Shown one piece after another: positions 7,128-18,138 of a stretch of 64,000 nt of DNA. Position 1 is the stretch's first letter; each line of letters starts with the position of its first letter. Both the position numbers and the translations under genes were made by a program. Location of the stretch: NCBI RefSeq assembly GCF_024170225.1, contig NZ_JALJXU010000005.1, positions 100,722 through 164,721 on the forward strand. Reading direction: 5' to 3'. The notes below the pieces were generated by a model, which had not been told where the DNA came from, searched no databases, and saw nothing but the letters and a program-made list of their open reading frames with translations. This DNA is from Streptococcus gallinaceus (GTDB taxonomy: Bacteria > Bacillota > Bacilli > Lactobacillales > Streptococcaceae).

Positions 7128-8990
7128 ATGACTTATAAAGAAACTGCCAAGGCTATTTTAGCTGCTGTTGGTGGCGAAATAAATATTCAACGTGTGACAC
7201 ACTGTGTGACGCGTCTACGTCTCGTCCTTAAAGATGATGAACTGGTGGATGACCAGAGTGTCAAAGCCGTTCCAAACGTGATTGGCGTGATGCGCAAAAA
7301 CGGCCAGTATCAAATTATTTTGGGAAATGATGTTAATAATTATTATCAAGCCTTTTTAAGCCTAGGGCATTTTGACAATCAAGATGAAGCCCATCCTTCA
7401 AAAGCAAAAGGTACTATTATTGAGCGCTTGATTGAAACAATTGCGGGAGTGATTACACCGCTTATTCCAGCCCTTCTTGGTGGCGGAATGCTCAAAGTGG
7501 TGGGCATCTTGCTTCCTATGCTTGGCTTAGCGAGTGCGGATTCTCAAACCGTTGCCTTTATTAACTTCTTTGGCGATGCGGCTTATTATTTTATGCCTGT
7601 GATGATTGCTTATTCAGCAGCAGCGCGCTTTAAGGTGACACCTGTTTTAGCAGCGACGGTCGCAGGGATTTTATTGCATCCTTCCTTTGTCGCAATGGTA
7701 GCAGAAGGTAAACCGTTGGCTCTATTTGGAGCACCAGTTACTCCTGCTAGCTATGGCTCATCTGTTATTCCGATTTTGATCATGGTTTACTTGATGCAAT
7801 ACATTGAAAAATGGGTCAATCGTTTAGTTCCAAGCGTGATGAAGAGTTTCTTACAGCCAACCTTAATCATTTTGATTTCTGGCTTTTTGGCCTTAGTGGT
7901 TGTCGGTCCTATTGGTGTGATTATCGGTCAGGGGTTATCCAATACCATGCTCGCTATTTATCATGTAGCTCCGTGGTTAGCTCTAACTATTTTGGGAGCG
8001 ATTATGCCACTTGTTGTCATGACAGGGATGCACTGGGCCTTTGCACCAATATTTTTGGCCGCTTCGATTGCGACACCAGATGTATTGATTTTACCAGCAA
8101 TGTTAGCTTCTAACTTGGCTCAAGGAGCAGCAGCTATTGCCGTAGCTTTCAAGGCGAAACAAAAACAAACACGTCAAGTTGCCCTTGCCGCAGGGATTTC
8201 AGCTTTGCTAGCGGGTATCACGGAACCTGCACTTTATGGTGTCACACTGAAATTTAAAAAGCCACTCTATGCAGCCATGATTTCAGGTGGTCTGGTTGGA
8301 GCTTTTATTGGTTTTGTCAATCTTGCTTCTTATACCTTTGTTGTTCCTTCTATTATCGGTTTACCACAGTACATCGACCCATCAGGTGGAGCTAATTTTA
8401 CAAATGCTTTGATTGCTGCAGCTGCGACGATTGTATTAACATTCATTTTGACTTGGTTCTTGGGAATTGAGGAAGAGTATCCAAAGCAAGTAAGTGATGC
8501 AGCAGACATTTCTCAAGTTAAGAGTGGTTTATCGACTAAACAAACTCTATACGGTCCGATGGTAGGTGAGATGCTTCCTTTGGCAGCCGTTCCTGATGAG
8601 ACCTTTTCTTCCAAGTTATTAGGAGAAGGTTTTGCTATTTTGCCAAGTCAGGGAGAAGTTTATGCTCCTTTTGATGGCGAAATCATCACATTTTTCCCTA
8701 CCAAACACGCTATTGCTTTGAGAAATGAAGCTGGTGTAGAAGTCTTGATTCATGTCGGTATTGATACGGTTGAGTTAAAAGGAGAAGGTTTCGAGCAGTT
8801 AGTGTCTGTTGGTGATGTCGTGAAACGCGGTCAGCCACTTTTGCGAATGGATACTGATTTTATTGCTTCAAAAGGCTATTCCCTCATCAGTCCTATGGTC
8901 GTGACCAATTCGGCTGAGCAGTTGGAGATTATCATTCAAGATGATAAAAAAATGGTAAGCAAAGAGGATGCTTTGTTAGTAATTTTATAA
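7128..8990 (+). CDS. bglP: Beta-glucoside-specific PTS permease, EIIBCA
   Basis: This 620-residue membrane protein imports and phosphorylates aryl-beta-glucosides or cellobiose-type sugars. The domain order is IIB (residues 1-85, phosphocysteine Cys26 in VTHCVTRLRL), IIC (about 100-450, ten or so membrane spans, with GITEPALYG) and IIA (about 480-620, phosphohistidine His542 in LIHVGIDTV). It sits between licT and bglA with spacings of 1 and 17 bases. By analogy it phosphorylates LicT when substrate is absent. The exact sugar cannot be read from sequence. Confidence 0.95.
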   Translation: MTYKETAKAILAAVGGEINIQRVTHCVTRLRLVLKDDELVDDQSVKAVPNVIGVMRKNGQYQIILGNDVNNYYQAFLSLGHFDNQDEAHPSKAKGTIIERLIETIAGVITPLIPALLGGGMLKVVGILLPMLGLASADSQTVAFINFFGDAAYYFMPVMIAYSAAARFKVTPVLAATVAGILLHPSFVAMVAEGKPLALFGAPVTPASYGSSVIPILIMVYLMQYIEKWVNRLVPSVMKSFLQPTLIILISGFLALVVVGPIGVIIGQGLSNTMLAIYHVAPWLALTILGAIMPLVVMTGMHWAFAPIFLAASIATPDVLILPAMLASNLAQGAAAIAVAFKAKQKQTRQVALAAGISALLAGITEPALYGVTLKFKKPLYAAMISGGLVGAFIGFVNLASYTFVVPSIIGLPQYIDPSGGANFTNALIAAAATIVLTFILTWFLGIEEEYPKQVSDAADISQVKSGLSTKQTLYGPMVGEMLPLAAVPDETFSSKLLGEGFAILPSQGEVYAPFDGEIITFFPTKHAIALRNEAGVEVLIHVGIDTVELKGEGFEQLVSVGDVVKRGQPLLRMDTDFIASKGYSLISPMVVTNSAEQLEIIIQDDKKMVSKEDALLVIL

Positions 8991-8995
8991 CATAA

Positions 8996-10435
<1,440 letters not shown>

Positions 10436-10463
10436 GATTATATCTGAAAGTCTTGTAACTTTC

Positions 10464-10847
10464 CTTAAATTTTTGTTTCGTTATAAAATGTGACGTACTT
10501 GATATACTATCTTTATTAAGTTTTCGATAGAAAGTTTTTGAAGTATAGATATCTTGGTCACTATGTAATAAGACTTAAGATTCTAAATCTAATTAATTAA
10601 GTGTCTCCAGTCCAAAAGTATTGCCGTATGTATCTGAAGAGGAAACATACTACCAGACCATGTTCATATGTTAGTGAGTATTCCAATACGAATCGGTGTG
10701 TCTTGCTTTTTTATGGGATTGTTGAAAGGAAAGGGGGCTCTGATGATGTTTGACAAACACATCAATCTCAAATAGAAATTTGGCAATTGCCATTTCTGGT
10801 TATATGGGCTTGTTGGCCTTGTACAAACCGCCCGTTTTCACGGATAG
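10464..10847. other. Intergenic region without a recognisable gene
   Basis: About 380 bases between two convergent operons. I found no frame with convincing coding character on either strand. Two imperfect palindromes are present: around 10743-10765 (GATGTTTGACAAACACATC) and at 10774-10797 (AGAAAT and ATTTCT flanking GGCAATTGCC). The region may be remnant sequence. Confidence 0.4.
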
Positions 10848-11453
10848 TTATGACTTACTTTTATGAGCAATTTGGAGGTAAAAAATGGCGAGCGCCAAGA
10901 AGAAATAGGGGATAAATCCACTTCTTAAGAGAGCGAAGGGGAGTTCAAATAAGAAGGATGCCCAAAAGTGATAACCTTGTCTTTCCCATAGACCGGGTGT
11001 GAGAAACCAACTTGTGGGGTTCAGCAGTTGGTAGCCGTGCTGACGAGCAGTAGTCGTTTGAGAGATGTAAAAAATTAAGAAAATCGTGAAATAGGTATAG
11101 CAGTAATGTTGGTAACGTTTGTAGAAAGCCTTGGTCGACTCTTCGTCTGAAAAAATGACATCTTCCTTAGCTTTTTCAGTTTTAAGAAAATACTGGGTTC
11201 CGCTATAGCGACTTCCAGCTACATGCAGCCAGCCACTATCTGTAAACAGCGTCAGGTATTCTTGGTAAGCCTCTTTTGTGAAGTATTCATGAAAATCAAG
11301 TCGAACAATCGCAGACTCCGGACTTGTGCTAGGTTGGAACTGGTAGGAGCAGAGGAAAGGATTGACCTTGGTCAAACGATAACCTTGGGCTTGCATGTCA
11401 TTGATCCATTGTTCTTCGTCCTGTAGAGAGGTAAAAATTTTGTGTTTTTTCAT
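10848..11453 (-). CDS. DUF2812-domain membrane protein
   Basis: The 201-residue protein has an N-terminal soluble DUF2812 domain (about 1-110, opening MKKHKIFTSLQDEEQWIND). Two hydrophobic segments follow, at about residues 116-132 and 170-193. Genes of this family are commonly paired with a PadR regulator, as here, where the PadR gene ends nine bases upstream. The biochemical role is unknown; family context suggests an envelope-stress or membrane-sensing function, which is inference. The C-terminus is short and Lys-rich (AHKSKS). Confidence 0.8.
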   Translation of the reverse strand: MKKHKIFTSLQDEEQWINDMQAQGYRLTKVNPFLCSYQFQPSTSPESAIVRLDFHEYFTKEAYQEYLTLFTDSGWLHVAGSRYSGTQYFLKTEKAKEDVIFSDEESTKAFYKRYQHYCYTYFTIFLIFYISQTTTARQHGYQLLNPTSWFLTPGLWERQGYHFWASFLFELPFALLRSGFIPYFFLALAIFYLQIAHKSKS

Positions 11454-11462
11454 GGTAGACTC

Positions 11463-11774
11463 CTAGAAATGTAATTTTTCAGCAAGTTGGCTCAATTTAC
11501 GAATGCGCTCGGTTTCGAGCTGGAGAATTTCCCGACCGCTAGTTGTAATCTGGTAGACCTTGCGACGTTTGTCTTCGCTAGGGACAGAATGGATCCAGCC
11601 GAGTTTTAAAAGATTTTCAATGGCTCCGTACATGGTTCCGGCTGCGATTTTGACATCTCCTTTGCTCAATTCTTCTATATCTTGCATGATGGCGTAACCG
11701 TGTGCGGGCTCGAGTAATGCTAGTAAGATATAGTAGGTCGTTTCCGTTAAGGGCAAGTATTTATTTCGTTTCAT
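11463..11774 (-). CDS. PadR-family transcriptional regulator
   Basis: The 103-residue winged-helix protein matches the short PadR class: MKRNKYLPLTETTYYILLAL, then HGYAIMQDIEELSKGDVKIAAGTMYGAIENLLKLGWI containing the recognition helix, and a C-terminal dimerisation helix. It is the first gene of a two-gene leftward operon with a DUF2812 protein. Two palindromes flank its promoter, so it is probably an autorepressor. The inducer is not evident from sequence. Confidence 0.9.
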   Translation of the reverse strand: MKRNKYLPLTETTYYILLALLEPAHGYAIMQDIEELSKGDVKIAAGTMYGAIENLLKLGWIHSVPSEDKRRKVYQITTSGREILQLETERIRKLSQLAEKLHF

Positions 11775-11790
11775 AGGAAATATCTCCTTT

Positions 11791-11811
11791 CTATACAGTT
11801 TAACTTTATAG
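11791..11811. promoter_or_regulatory. Candidate PadR operator, proximal
   Basis: CTATACA-N7-TTTATAG is an inverted repeat with one arm mismatch, placed between the padR -10 and the start codon. Its arms and spacing match the second palindrome at 11831-11853. Confidence 0.6.
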
Positions 11812-11815
11812 TTCT

Positions 11816-11844
11816 ATTGTATATCGTTGGACTATACATGTCAA
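11816..11844 (-). promoter_or_regulatory. Promoter of the PadR-DUF2812 operon
   Basis: On the minus strand TTGACA (11844-11839), 17 bases, TACAAT (11821-11816) is near consensus. The -35 lies inside the distal palindrome. Confidence 0.8.
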
Positions 11845-11853
11845 CTGTATAGT
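11831..11853. promoter_or_regulatory. Candidate PadR operator, distal
   Basis: ACTATACA-N7-TGTATAGT is a perfect 8-bp-arm inverted repeat that contains the -35 of the padR promoter. PadR proteins typically bind such ATAC/GTAT-type palindromes. Confidence 0.7.
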
Positions 11854-11890
11854 GAAAAATCTTTCCTTTCTTCTCAAAAATCCAAGAATG

Positions 11891-11899
11891 TGGTATAAT
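11891..11899 (+). promoter_or_regulatory. yebC promoter (extended -10)
   Basis: TGGTATAAT at 11891-11899 is a perfect extended -10. No clear -35 is needed for this class. Confidence 0.6.
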
Positions 11900-11965
11900 A
11901 GGGCAGTCTGAAATTAGTTCTGCTATTTTCAAAATAAGAAAAACATCATATAAGAGGTGAATCCC

Positions 11966-12682
11966 ATGGGACGTAAATGGGCCAATATCGTAGCTAAGAA
12001 AACAGCTAAAGACGGTGCAAACTCAAAAGTTTATGCAAAATTCGGTGTAGAAATCTATGTAGCCGCTAAAAAAGGTGATCCAGATCCAGAAAGCAATGCA
12101 GCGCTCAAATTCGTAGTGGATCGTGCCAAGCAAGCACAAGTACCACGCCACGTTATCGATAAAGCCATTGATAAGGCTAAGGGAAATACAGATGAAACCT
12201 TCGTGGAAGGTCGTTACGAAGGATTTGGACCAAATGGTTCTATGATTATCGTGGATACCTTGACATCAAATGTGAATCGTACAGCTGCCAACGTTCGTGC
12301 TGCTTATGGTAAAAACGGTGGAAATATGGGTGCATCTGGTTCCGTTTCGTATCTCTTTGACAAAAAAGGGGTTATCGTATTTGCCGGTGACGATGCAGAT
12401 AGCATCTTCGAACTGTTGCTAGAAGCGGATGTGGAAGTGGATGATGTAGAAGCAGAAGAAGGTTCAATCACTGTTTACACTGCTCCAACAGATCTTCATA
12501 AAGGGATTGAAGCCCTTCGCGCAAATGGTATTGAAGAATTCCAAGTGACAGAGTTAGAAATGATTCCTCAATCAGAAGTTGTCCTTGAAGGTGATGACTT
12601 GGCTACCTTTGAAAAACTCTACGACGCCCTTGAGGACGACGAAGATGTACAAAAAATCTATACAAACGTAGAAGGATTTTAA
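11966..12682 (+). CDS. yebC: YebC/PmpR/TACO1-family protein
   Basis: The 238-residue protein belongs to the YebC family, annotated historically as a transcriptional regulator and more recently linked to translation of difficult proline-rich sequences. The N-terminus [27 protein letters not shown] and the segment [18 protein letters not shown] are diagnostic. A GTG nine bases upstream is in frame, but the ATG at 11966 matches the family start and follows AAGAGGTG. It is monocistronic, bounded by its own promoter and terminator. Confidence 0.93.
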   Translation: MGRKWANIVAKKTAKDGANSKVYAKFGVEIYVAAKKGDPDPESNAALKFVVDRAKQAQVPRHVIDKAIDKAKGNTDETFVEGRYEGFGPNGSMIIVDTLTSNVNRTAANVRAAYGKNGGNMGASGSVSYLFDKKGVIVFAGDDADSIFELLLEADVEVDDVEAEEGSITVYTAPTDLHKGIEALRANGIEEFQVTELEMIPQSEVVLEGDDLATFEKLYDALEDDEDVQKIYTNVEGF

Positions 12683-12687
12683 GATGA

Positions 12688-12714
12688 AAGACTGGACTTT
12701 GTCCGGTCTTTTTT
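12688..12714 (+). terminator. Terminator after yebC
   Basis: The stem AAGACTGGAC / GTCCGGTCTT with loop TTT is followed by TTTT. Confidence 0.85.
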
Positions 12715-12769
12715 GCATGTCAATCATTTAGGTATTAAAATTTTTTAAGAGTTCTTTAATTCTATATAT

Positions 12770-12798
12770 TTGTCAAGAACTAGTGAAACTGATAAGAT
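12770..12798 (+). promoter_or_regulatory. Promoter of the peptide ABC transporter operon
   Basis: TTGTCA (12770-12775), 17 bases, TAAGAT (12793-12798) lies 40 bases before the substrate-binding protein gene. Confidence 0.55.
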
Positions 12799-12837
12799 AA
12801 TGACCATACCTATTAAGAAAAGTTTAAGGAGACAGAG

Positions 12838-14409
12838 ATGAAGAAAAAGTTAGTTGCAGGTCTGCTTTCAGCCGTAGCAGTGGTAACCTTGGCTGCTTGT
12901 GGTTCAGCTTCAAGCACTAAAACAAGCTCGTCTACTACAGCAGCAAGCTCAGGAACATTTACCTATGCAATCAATGGAGACCCAAGTTCAACCAATCCAA
13001 TCAATACCAGTGACCGTTGGGGATTAACCTTGACAAACATGATTTACTCACCGCTTGTGCGCGTGGAGGCAGATGGTTCTTATGTCAATGAATTAGCAGA
13101 TAGCTACGAAATCGCAAAAGATGGTCTTTCCATCACCGTTAAATTGCGCCAGGATGTCAAATGGTCTGATGGTGAGAAATTCACTGCGGATGATGTCATC
13201 TTTACCTACGAGCAAAAAGCTAAAAAAGAAAATGGGAATGCGGATGGTCTTTGGATCAACGACAAACCTGTAACCTTTGAAAAAGTGGATGATTACACGG
13301 TTAAATTTATCCTTCCATCTGTTAGTGCAGCGGCCTTGGACAATATTGTTACCGAGACCTACATTGTACCAAAACACGCTTACAATGATGAACCTGACTT
13401 CTCCGTTAGCCAGTTGACAAACGAGGCAGTTGGAACAGGGCCTTATAAGTTAGTAGAATACAAGCACGGTGAGTACATCAAGTTGGCTGCCAATGAAAAT
13501 TATTACAAAGGCAAGGCTAAGATTGAAAATCTAGTACTTCGTATCATCTCAAGTGCAGATACGACAAAAGTTGCCCTTCAAACAGGTGAAGTGGATGCAG
13601 CCTTCGTATTGCCAACGGATATCGCTGACTTAAATAAGAACAAAATCACGACCTATGCTTACACTGAAAATCGTGTCGGCTACATGGGACTCAATACATT
13701 GACAGAGGAATTGAAAGATGTTCGTGTTCGTCAAGCGGTTCTCTATGCTCTCAACAAAGATGAGATGAACCAAGCGGCTTATTTGGATAAAGAATACTAT
13801 GAAACACCTTATTCATTCTTGCCAGTAGCCAACCCATATCAAACTAAAAAAGTTGAAAAATACAGCCAAAACCTCGAAAAGGCTAAAAAATTATTAGCAG
13901 AAGCTGGTGTGTCTAACTTGAAACTCAATCTAGCTTACTCAGCTTCAGATGTAGCACAAACCTTGCAAGCAACCTTGATTCAAGAACAACTTGCTAAGGT
14001 AGGCATCACGGTTGAACTTGCTGGAGGAGACTCAACGGCCATTTCAACTGAAATCCGTAAACCGGACTCAACTATGTATGACCTTTTCTTGAACGGTTAT
14101 ATCATGGGGAATGACCCTGAACAATATGCTCGACTTTTCAAATCAGGTGGTGGTTCAAACTACTTCCACTTGAAGTCAAGTAAGGTTGATGAGTTCTTTA
14201 GCCAAGGAGCTGTTGAGTTGGACAAGGAAAAACGTGAAAAAATTTACGATGACTTGCAAGCAAGCTTAGCCGATGAGGCAGCCATTTACCCAATTGTTGA
14301 CAACAAGAAAATCTTGGCGGTTAACAAACGGATTGGCAATGTTGAAAAAGCTGGTTTGATTCCAATTTATACTTTTGAAGATCCGTCAAAACTTACAGTT
14401 AAAAACTAG
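12838..14409 (+). CDS. Peptide/nickel-type ABC transporter substrate-binding lipoprotein
   Basis: The 523-residue protein is a family 5 extracellular solute-binding protein. Residues 1-21 form a lipoprotein signal ending in LAAC (Cys21), followed by a Ser/Thr-rich linker and the binding domain opening FTYAINGDPSSTNPIN. It captures the substrate outside the cell for the permease encoded next. OppA/DppA-type proteins bind peptides, but this family also includes nickel and other ligands, so the substrate is uncertain. An intercistronic hairpin follows, consistent with extra mRNA for the binding protein. The ribosome site is AAGGAGACAG. Confidence 0.9.
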   Translation: MKKKLVAGLLSAVAVVTLAACGSASSTKTSSSTTAASSGTFTYAINGDPSSTNPINTSDRWGLTLTNMIYSPLVRVEADGSYVNELADSYEIAKDGLSITVKLRQDVKWSDGEKFTADDVIFTYEQKAKKENGNADGLWINDKPVTFEKVDDYTVKFILPSVSAAALDNIVTETYIVPKHAYNDEPDFSVSQLTNEAVGTGPYKLVEYKHGEYIKLAANENYYKGKAKIENLVLRIISSADTTKVALQTGEVDAAFVLPTDIADLNKNKITTYAYTENRVGYMGLNTLTEELKDVRVRQAVLYALNKDEMNQAAYLDKEYYETPYSFLPVANPYQTKKVEKYSQNLEKAKKLLAEAGVSNLKLNLAYSASDVAQTLQATLIQEQLAKVGITVELAGGDSTAISTEIRKPDSTMYDLFLNGYIMGNDPEQYARLFKSGGGSNYFHLKSSKVDEFFSQGAVELDKEKREKIYDDLQASLADEAAIYPIVDNKKILAVNKRIGNVEKAGLIPIYTFEDPSKLTVKN

Positions 14410-14432
14410 GTGGACAAGATGATAGACCTGAG

Positions 14433-14453
14433 ACTGGACATTGCTCCAGTTTT
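14433..14453 (+). terminator. Intercistronic hairpin after the binding-protein gene
   Basis: ACTGGA (14433-14438) pairs with TCCAGT (14445-14450), followed by TTT. It is short enough to be a partial terminator or mRNA-stabilising stem between the binding-protein gene and the permease genes. Confidence 0.5.
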
Positions 14454-14473
14454 AGGCATTTATAGGAGAAAAA

Positions 14474-15433
14474 ATGTTCAAATATATTTTAAAGCGAATT
14501 GCCCAAGCTATTCCCTTATTGCTGGTCATTTCCTTTATCGTATTTTCCCTGATTCAACTGGCTCCCTATGATGTCATTGATTCGCTCGCGACGCCTAATA
14601 TGACACTAGAGCAGATCGAGATATTGAAGGAGCAGCATGGGTTGAACCAGCCTTTCTTTAGTCAGTACTTGATTTGGTTGAAAGGGATTTTGACGGGAGA
14701 TTTTGGGAATTCACTTTTGACCCAGCACAGCATCGCGGCGGATTTGGCGGAAAAGATTCCTCATACGATTTCCTTGGTCTTGCCTGCTTATGTGACAGCT
14801 TTGGTTTTAGCGATTGTCTTGGGGCTTGTGTCGGCAGCCAATCGTGGGAAATGGGTAGACCGTATGATTGATGGTTTTGCCTCTTTTGGAATTGCCGTTC
14901 CGACTTTCTGGTTTGCCATGATTTTGATTTACATTTTTGGCTACCGCTTGAATGCCTTACCTTTCATCGGCATGCATACGCTGGGCAAGGAAGGTGATGT
15001 TGGCGATTTTCTTGCACATTTTGCTCTGCCCTACATCACCTTGACCATGGCCTTTATGCCTGAGTTAATCCGTTATATTCGGACGGCGGCTATCGTAGAG
15101 GTGGACAAGGACTATGTGACGGTTCAAGAGGCTTTTCAAGCGTCTCGCGCAGCTATTTTCGGCAGACATATCTCGCGTAATGTTTTGATTCCGATTGTGA
15201 CGCAGATTGGGATGGCGCTTCCTATGCTGGTAACTGGGGCTTTGATTACAGAAACAATCTATGCTTGGCCAGGTGTTGGCCCTTATCTGACAACTGCAAC
15301 GCGGAGCTTGGACTACCCTGTTATTATGGCGGTCATGCTCTTGTCGGCAACCTTGGTCATTTTAGGAAATCTTTTATCGGATATCCTCTATTCAATCGTT
15401 GACCCACGTATTACCAAAGGAGGACAGGGATGA
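14474..15433 (+). CDS. oppB: ABC transporter permease, OppB/DppB type
   Basis: The 319-residue inner permease starts MFKYILKRIAQAIPLLLVISFIVFSLIQLAP, the usual first span of OppB/DppB. It has about six membrane segments and a cytoplasmic EAA-type loop near FQASRAAIFGRHISRNVLIP. It pairs with the next permease to form the channel. The gene overlaps oppC by four bases (ATGA), indicating translational coupling. The gene symbol denotes type only; the substrate is not established. Confidence 0.9.
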   Translation: MFKYILKRIAQAIPLLLVISFIVFSLIQLAPYDVIDSLATPNMTLEQIEILKEQHGLNQPFFSQYLIWLKGILTGDFGNSLLTQHSIAADLAEKIPHTISLVLPAYVTALVLAIVLGLVSAANRGKWVDRMIDGFASFGIAVPTFWFAMILIYIFGYRLNALPFIGMHTLGKEGDVGDFLAHFALPYITLTMAFMPELIRYIRTAAIVEVDKDYVTVQEAFQASRAAIFGRHISRNVLIPIVTQIGMALPMLVTGALITETIYAWPGVGPYLTTATRSLDYPVIMAVMLLSATLVILGNLLSDILYSIVDPRITKGGQG

Positions 15434-16275
15434 CATTTTTCAAAAAATTAAAAGAAGAATTGTTGGCTTCTCCCCTCTATTTATTCTCAGCGGGATTTTT
15501 AGTATTGTTGTTGATTCTATCATTGGTTGCACCACTTATTCCTATTGATCCAAACGCAACCAATGTCAGTCAGATGAATCAAGCGCCAAGCCTGGCCCAT
15601 ATTTTCGGGACAGACAATGTCGGACGTGATTACTTTATTCGAGTGGCCTACGGTGGGAGAATTTCACTTTTAGTCGGAGTTTTGGCCATGCTAGCTTCTG
15701 TTACGATAGGTAGTCTGGTTGGTCTGACAGCTGGTTTCTTCGGTGGAAAGATTGACAATGTGTTGATGCGTATTGTGGATGTCTTGTCTTCAATTCCTTG
15801 GTTGGTGCTGGTCATTGTGTTGAGTGTCTTTTTGAAACCAGGATTGACGACGATCATTATTGTTATCGGTGGCTTTTCATGGATGTCCATTGCGCGGCTG
15901 ATTCGTGCGGAGACCTTGGCTGCCAAGGTGCATGATTATGTCCAATATGCGTCCTTTATCGGCGTCAAACGTTCGGTGATTATTGGTCGTCATATTTTAC
16001 CGGCAATTTTGCCAACCTTGATTGTGGCGGCATCAGCTAGCATTTCCTCTGCCATTATGACAGAGTCAGCTCTGAGTTTCTTAGGGATTGGGATTCAGCA
16101 GCCCTTGGCATCGTGGGGAAGTCTCTTGCAAAATGCCCAATCGACCTTGCAAAGTGCTCCTTACATGGCCATTTTACCGGGATTGTTTATCCTGTTTACG
16201 ATTTATTCCTTCAACAATCTTGGAGATTTGATTCGCGATAGTTTGCAAAAGGAGGTGACTGTTGATGACAACTAG
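15430..16275 (+). CDS. oppC: ABC transporter permease, OppC/DppC type
   Basis: The 281-residue second permease has an N-terminal span (about 18-38), the family segment HIFGTDNVGRDYFIRVAYGGR and about five more spans. The EAA-type loop lies around ASFIGVKRSVIIGRHILPA. It overlaps oppB by four bases, and the ATPase gene starts inside its last codons. It forms the heterodimeric channel of the importer. Confidence 0.9.
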   Translation: MTFFKKLKEELLASPLYLFSAGFLVLLLILSLVAPLIPIDPNATNVSQMNQAPSLAHIFGTDNVGRDYFIRVAYGGRISLLVGVLAMLASVTIGSLVGLTAGFFGGKIDNVLMRIVDVLSSIPWLVLVIVLSVFLKPGLTTIIIVIGGFSWMSIARLIRAETLAAKVHDYVQYASFIGVKRSVIIGRHILPAILPTLIVAASASISSAIMTESALSFLGIGIQQPLASWGSLLQNAQSTLQSAPYMAILPGLFILFTIYSFNNLGDLIRDSLQKEVTVDDN

Positions 16276-17125
16276 TTTAGCCATTAAAAATTTACGCATT
16301 GAAAAAACGGGTAAGAAATCTCATCAGACCTTGGTCAAGGGTGTGGATGTGACAGTACCTTCTGGTCAAATTTTAGGCATTGTGGGTGAATCGGGAAGCG
16401 GAAAAAGTCTGACCATGAAGTCTGTGCTTGGGATTGTACCAAAGGGCTTGAAGGTAGACTATGATGCTATCGAAGTCGAGGGACGGTCAATCGACCAGCA
16501 AAGCTCACTTCCGGTGGCTATGATTTTCCAAGATCCCATGACCTCGCTCAATCCCCTGCGCAAAATTGGTTCCCACCTAGAAGAAGTTGTGAGACGTTTT
16601 CAGCCCAATTTATCAAAAGAAGAAGGGCAAGTCAAAATTCTTGAAATTTTGGGAAGGGTGGGAATTCAAAATCCAGAACTCCGTCTCAAGCAGTATCCTT
16701 TTGAATTTTCAGGAGGCATGCGCCAGCGTATTTTGATCGCAATGGCTCTCTTGGCCAATCCAAAGGTACTGATTGCTGATGAGCCGACAACGGCGCTTGA
16801 CGTAACCATTCAGGCTCAAATTTTAGCCCTGCTCAAGGAATTGCAGGAAACATTGGGCTTGACGGTTGTGATTGTCAGCCATGATTTTAGTGTGATTGCA
16901 GGTTTGTGTGACCAAGTCAAGGTCATGCGTCAAGGAGAATTTGTCGAGGAAGGAACGGTGGACGATATTTTCCAAAATCCACTCCATCCTTACACCCAGG
17001 AATTGCTACGTGCAGCTCGTCTAGAAGCAAGTGCGAGTAAGACAGATGTGCAGGTAGCGGGTCTCACAGAGCTGGTAGCTGTATCGCCAAGCCATCGAGT
17101 GAGAAAGGAGATGAGCCATGTCTAA
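16265..17125 (+). CDS. oppD: ABC transporter ATPase, OppD/DppD type
   Basis: The 286-residue ATPase carries Walker [10 protein letters not shown]-loop [12 protein letters not shown], signature FSGGMRQR and Walker [13 protein letters not shown], with the C-terminal oligopeptide-transporter extension. A TTG one codon upstream is in frame, but the ATG at 16265 is correctly spaced from AAAGGAGGTGA. The gene overlaps oppC by 11 bases and oppF by 8. Confidence 0.92.
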   Translation: MTTSLAIKNLRIEKTGKKSHQTLVKGVDVTVPSGQILGIVGESGSGKSLTMKSVLGIVPKGLKVDYDAIEVEGRSIDQQSSLPVAMIFQDPMTSLNPLRKIGSHLEEVVRRFQPNLSKEEGQVKILEILGRVGIQNPELRLKQYPFEFSGGMRQRILIAMALLANPKVLIADEPTTALDVTIQAQILALLKELQETLGLTVVIVSHDFSVIAGLCDQVKVMRQGEFVEEGTVDDIFQNPLHPYTQELLRAARLEASASKTDVQVAGLTELVAVSPSHRVRKEMSHV

Positions 17126-17996
17126 ACCTGTTTTCATTCAAGTAAATGGTGTGGAGAAGGTCTATTCCAAGAAAAACATCCTAGGGCAAGAGCAGCGTCA
17201 TGTGGCTGTAAATGGGGTAGACTTGGCCTTGTACAAGGGAGAGACCTTGGGGTTGGTCGGAGAGTCGGGTTCGGGCAAGTCTACCTTGGCTAAGTTGATT
17301 TTGGGACTGGAAACGCCGACGTCTGGCAACATTTCTTATACAGGACTGTCAGACCAAGATTTGAAAAATCAAGCCTTGCAGATTATTTACCAAGATCCAT
17401 TTTCAGCCTTAAATCCGCACTTATCCGCCCTGGAAATTGTCAAAGAACCACTTTTTAAATTGCCTAAAAAAGAAGCTGAAGAGCAGGCTTTGGCGATATT
17501 AGAGCGGGTTGGCATCAGCGGAAATGATGTCTATAAACGACCAAAATCCTTTAGTGGCGGTCAGCGTCAGCGGATTGGAATTGCTCGTGCGGTAGTCAGT
17601 CGTCCTCAGTTCATTGTCTGTGATGAGCCTACTTCAGCCTTGGATGTGTCTATCCAATCACAGATTTTAGAGTTGTTAGCAGAGCTACAAGAGGAATTTC
17701 AGCTGTCCTATCTCTTTATCTCCCATGATTTAACGGTTGTTGAGCATTTTTCAGCTCGGATTGCAGTGCTCTATAAGGGAGCATTGGTAGAGTTAGCACC
17801 GGCGGACAAGTTATTTGCAAATCCGCAACATCCCTATACTCAGTATCTCTTGACTGCGAATTTGCCGCTTGATCCAAGTCGGGCTAAAGAACAGTTGAGT
17901 AAATTATCGAGCCAAGTTTCAGATTTCACCTTGACGGATCAATTTGACTGGGTAGAAGTGGAAGACGGTCACTTTTTCAGAAAAAATCATCTATAA
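17118..17996 (+). CDS. oppF: ABC transporter ATPase, OppF/DppF type
   Basis: The 292-residue second ATPase has Walker [10 protein letters not shown]-loop [12 protein letters not shown], signature FSGGQRQR and Walker [13 protein letters not shown]. It begins inside the end of oppD after AGGAGATGAGCC. With OppD it powers the importer. It is the last gene of the operon, closed by a terminator at 18004-18036. Confidence 0.92.
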   Translation: MSKPVFIQVNGVEKVYSKKNILGQEQRHVAVNGVDLALYKGETLGLVGESGSGKSTLAKLILGLETPTSGNISYTGLSDQDLKNQALQIIYQDPFSALNPHLSALEIVKEPLFKLPKKEAEEQALAILERVGISGNDVYKRPKSFSGGQRQRIGIARAVVSRPQFIVCDEPTSALDVSIQSQILELLAELQEEFQLSYLFISHDLTVVEHFSARIAVLYKGALVELAPADKLFANPQHPYTQYLLTANLPLDPSRAKEQLSKLSSQVSDFTLTDQFDWVEVEDGHFFRKNHL

Positions 17997-18003
17997 ATAC
18001 AAG

Positions 18004-18036
18004 AACACGATATCTAGAAATGGCTATCGTGTTTTA
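18004..18036 (+). terminator. Terminator of the peptide ABC transporter operon
   Basis: AACACGATA (18004-18012) pairs with TATCGTGTT (18025-18033), followed by TTA. The T tract is short. Confidence 0.65.
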
Positions 18037-18082
18037 TGTTCGGTTTTTATTCGGAAAATACATATAAAAACAAAAATATCTC

Positions 18083-18110
18083 TTGAATTTTCGTCTTATT
18101 CTGCTAAAAT
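18083..18110 (+). promoter_or_regulatory. Promoter of the adenosine deaminase gene
   Basis: TTGAAT (18083-18088), 16 bases, TAAAAT (18105-18110) with a TGC extension. It overlaps an in-frame upstream ATG at 18109, which supports the later start for the gene. Confidence 0.6.
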
Positions 18111-18138
18111 GGTAGAAATACCTTTTGGGAGTACGGAA

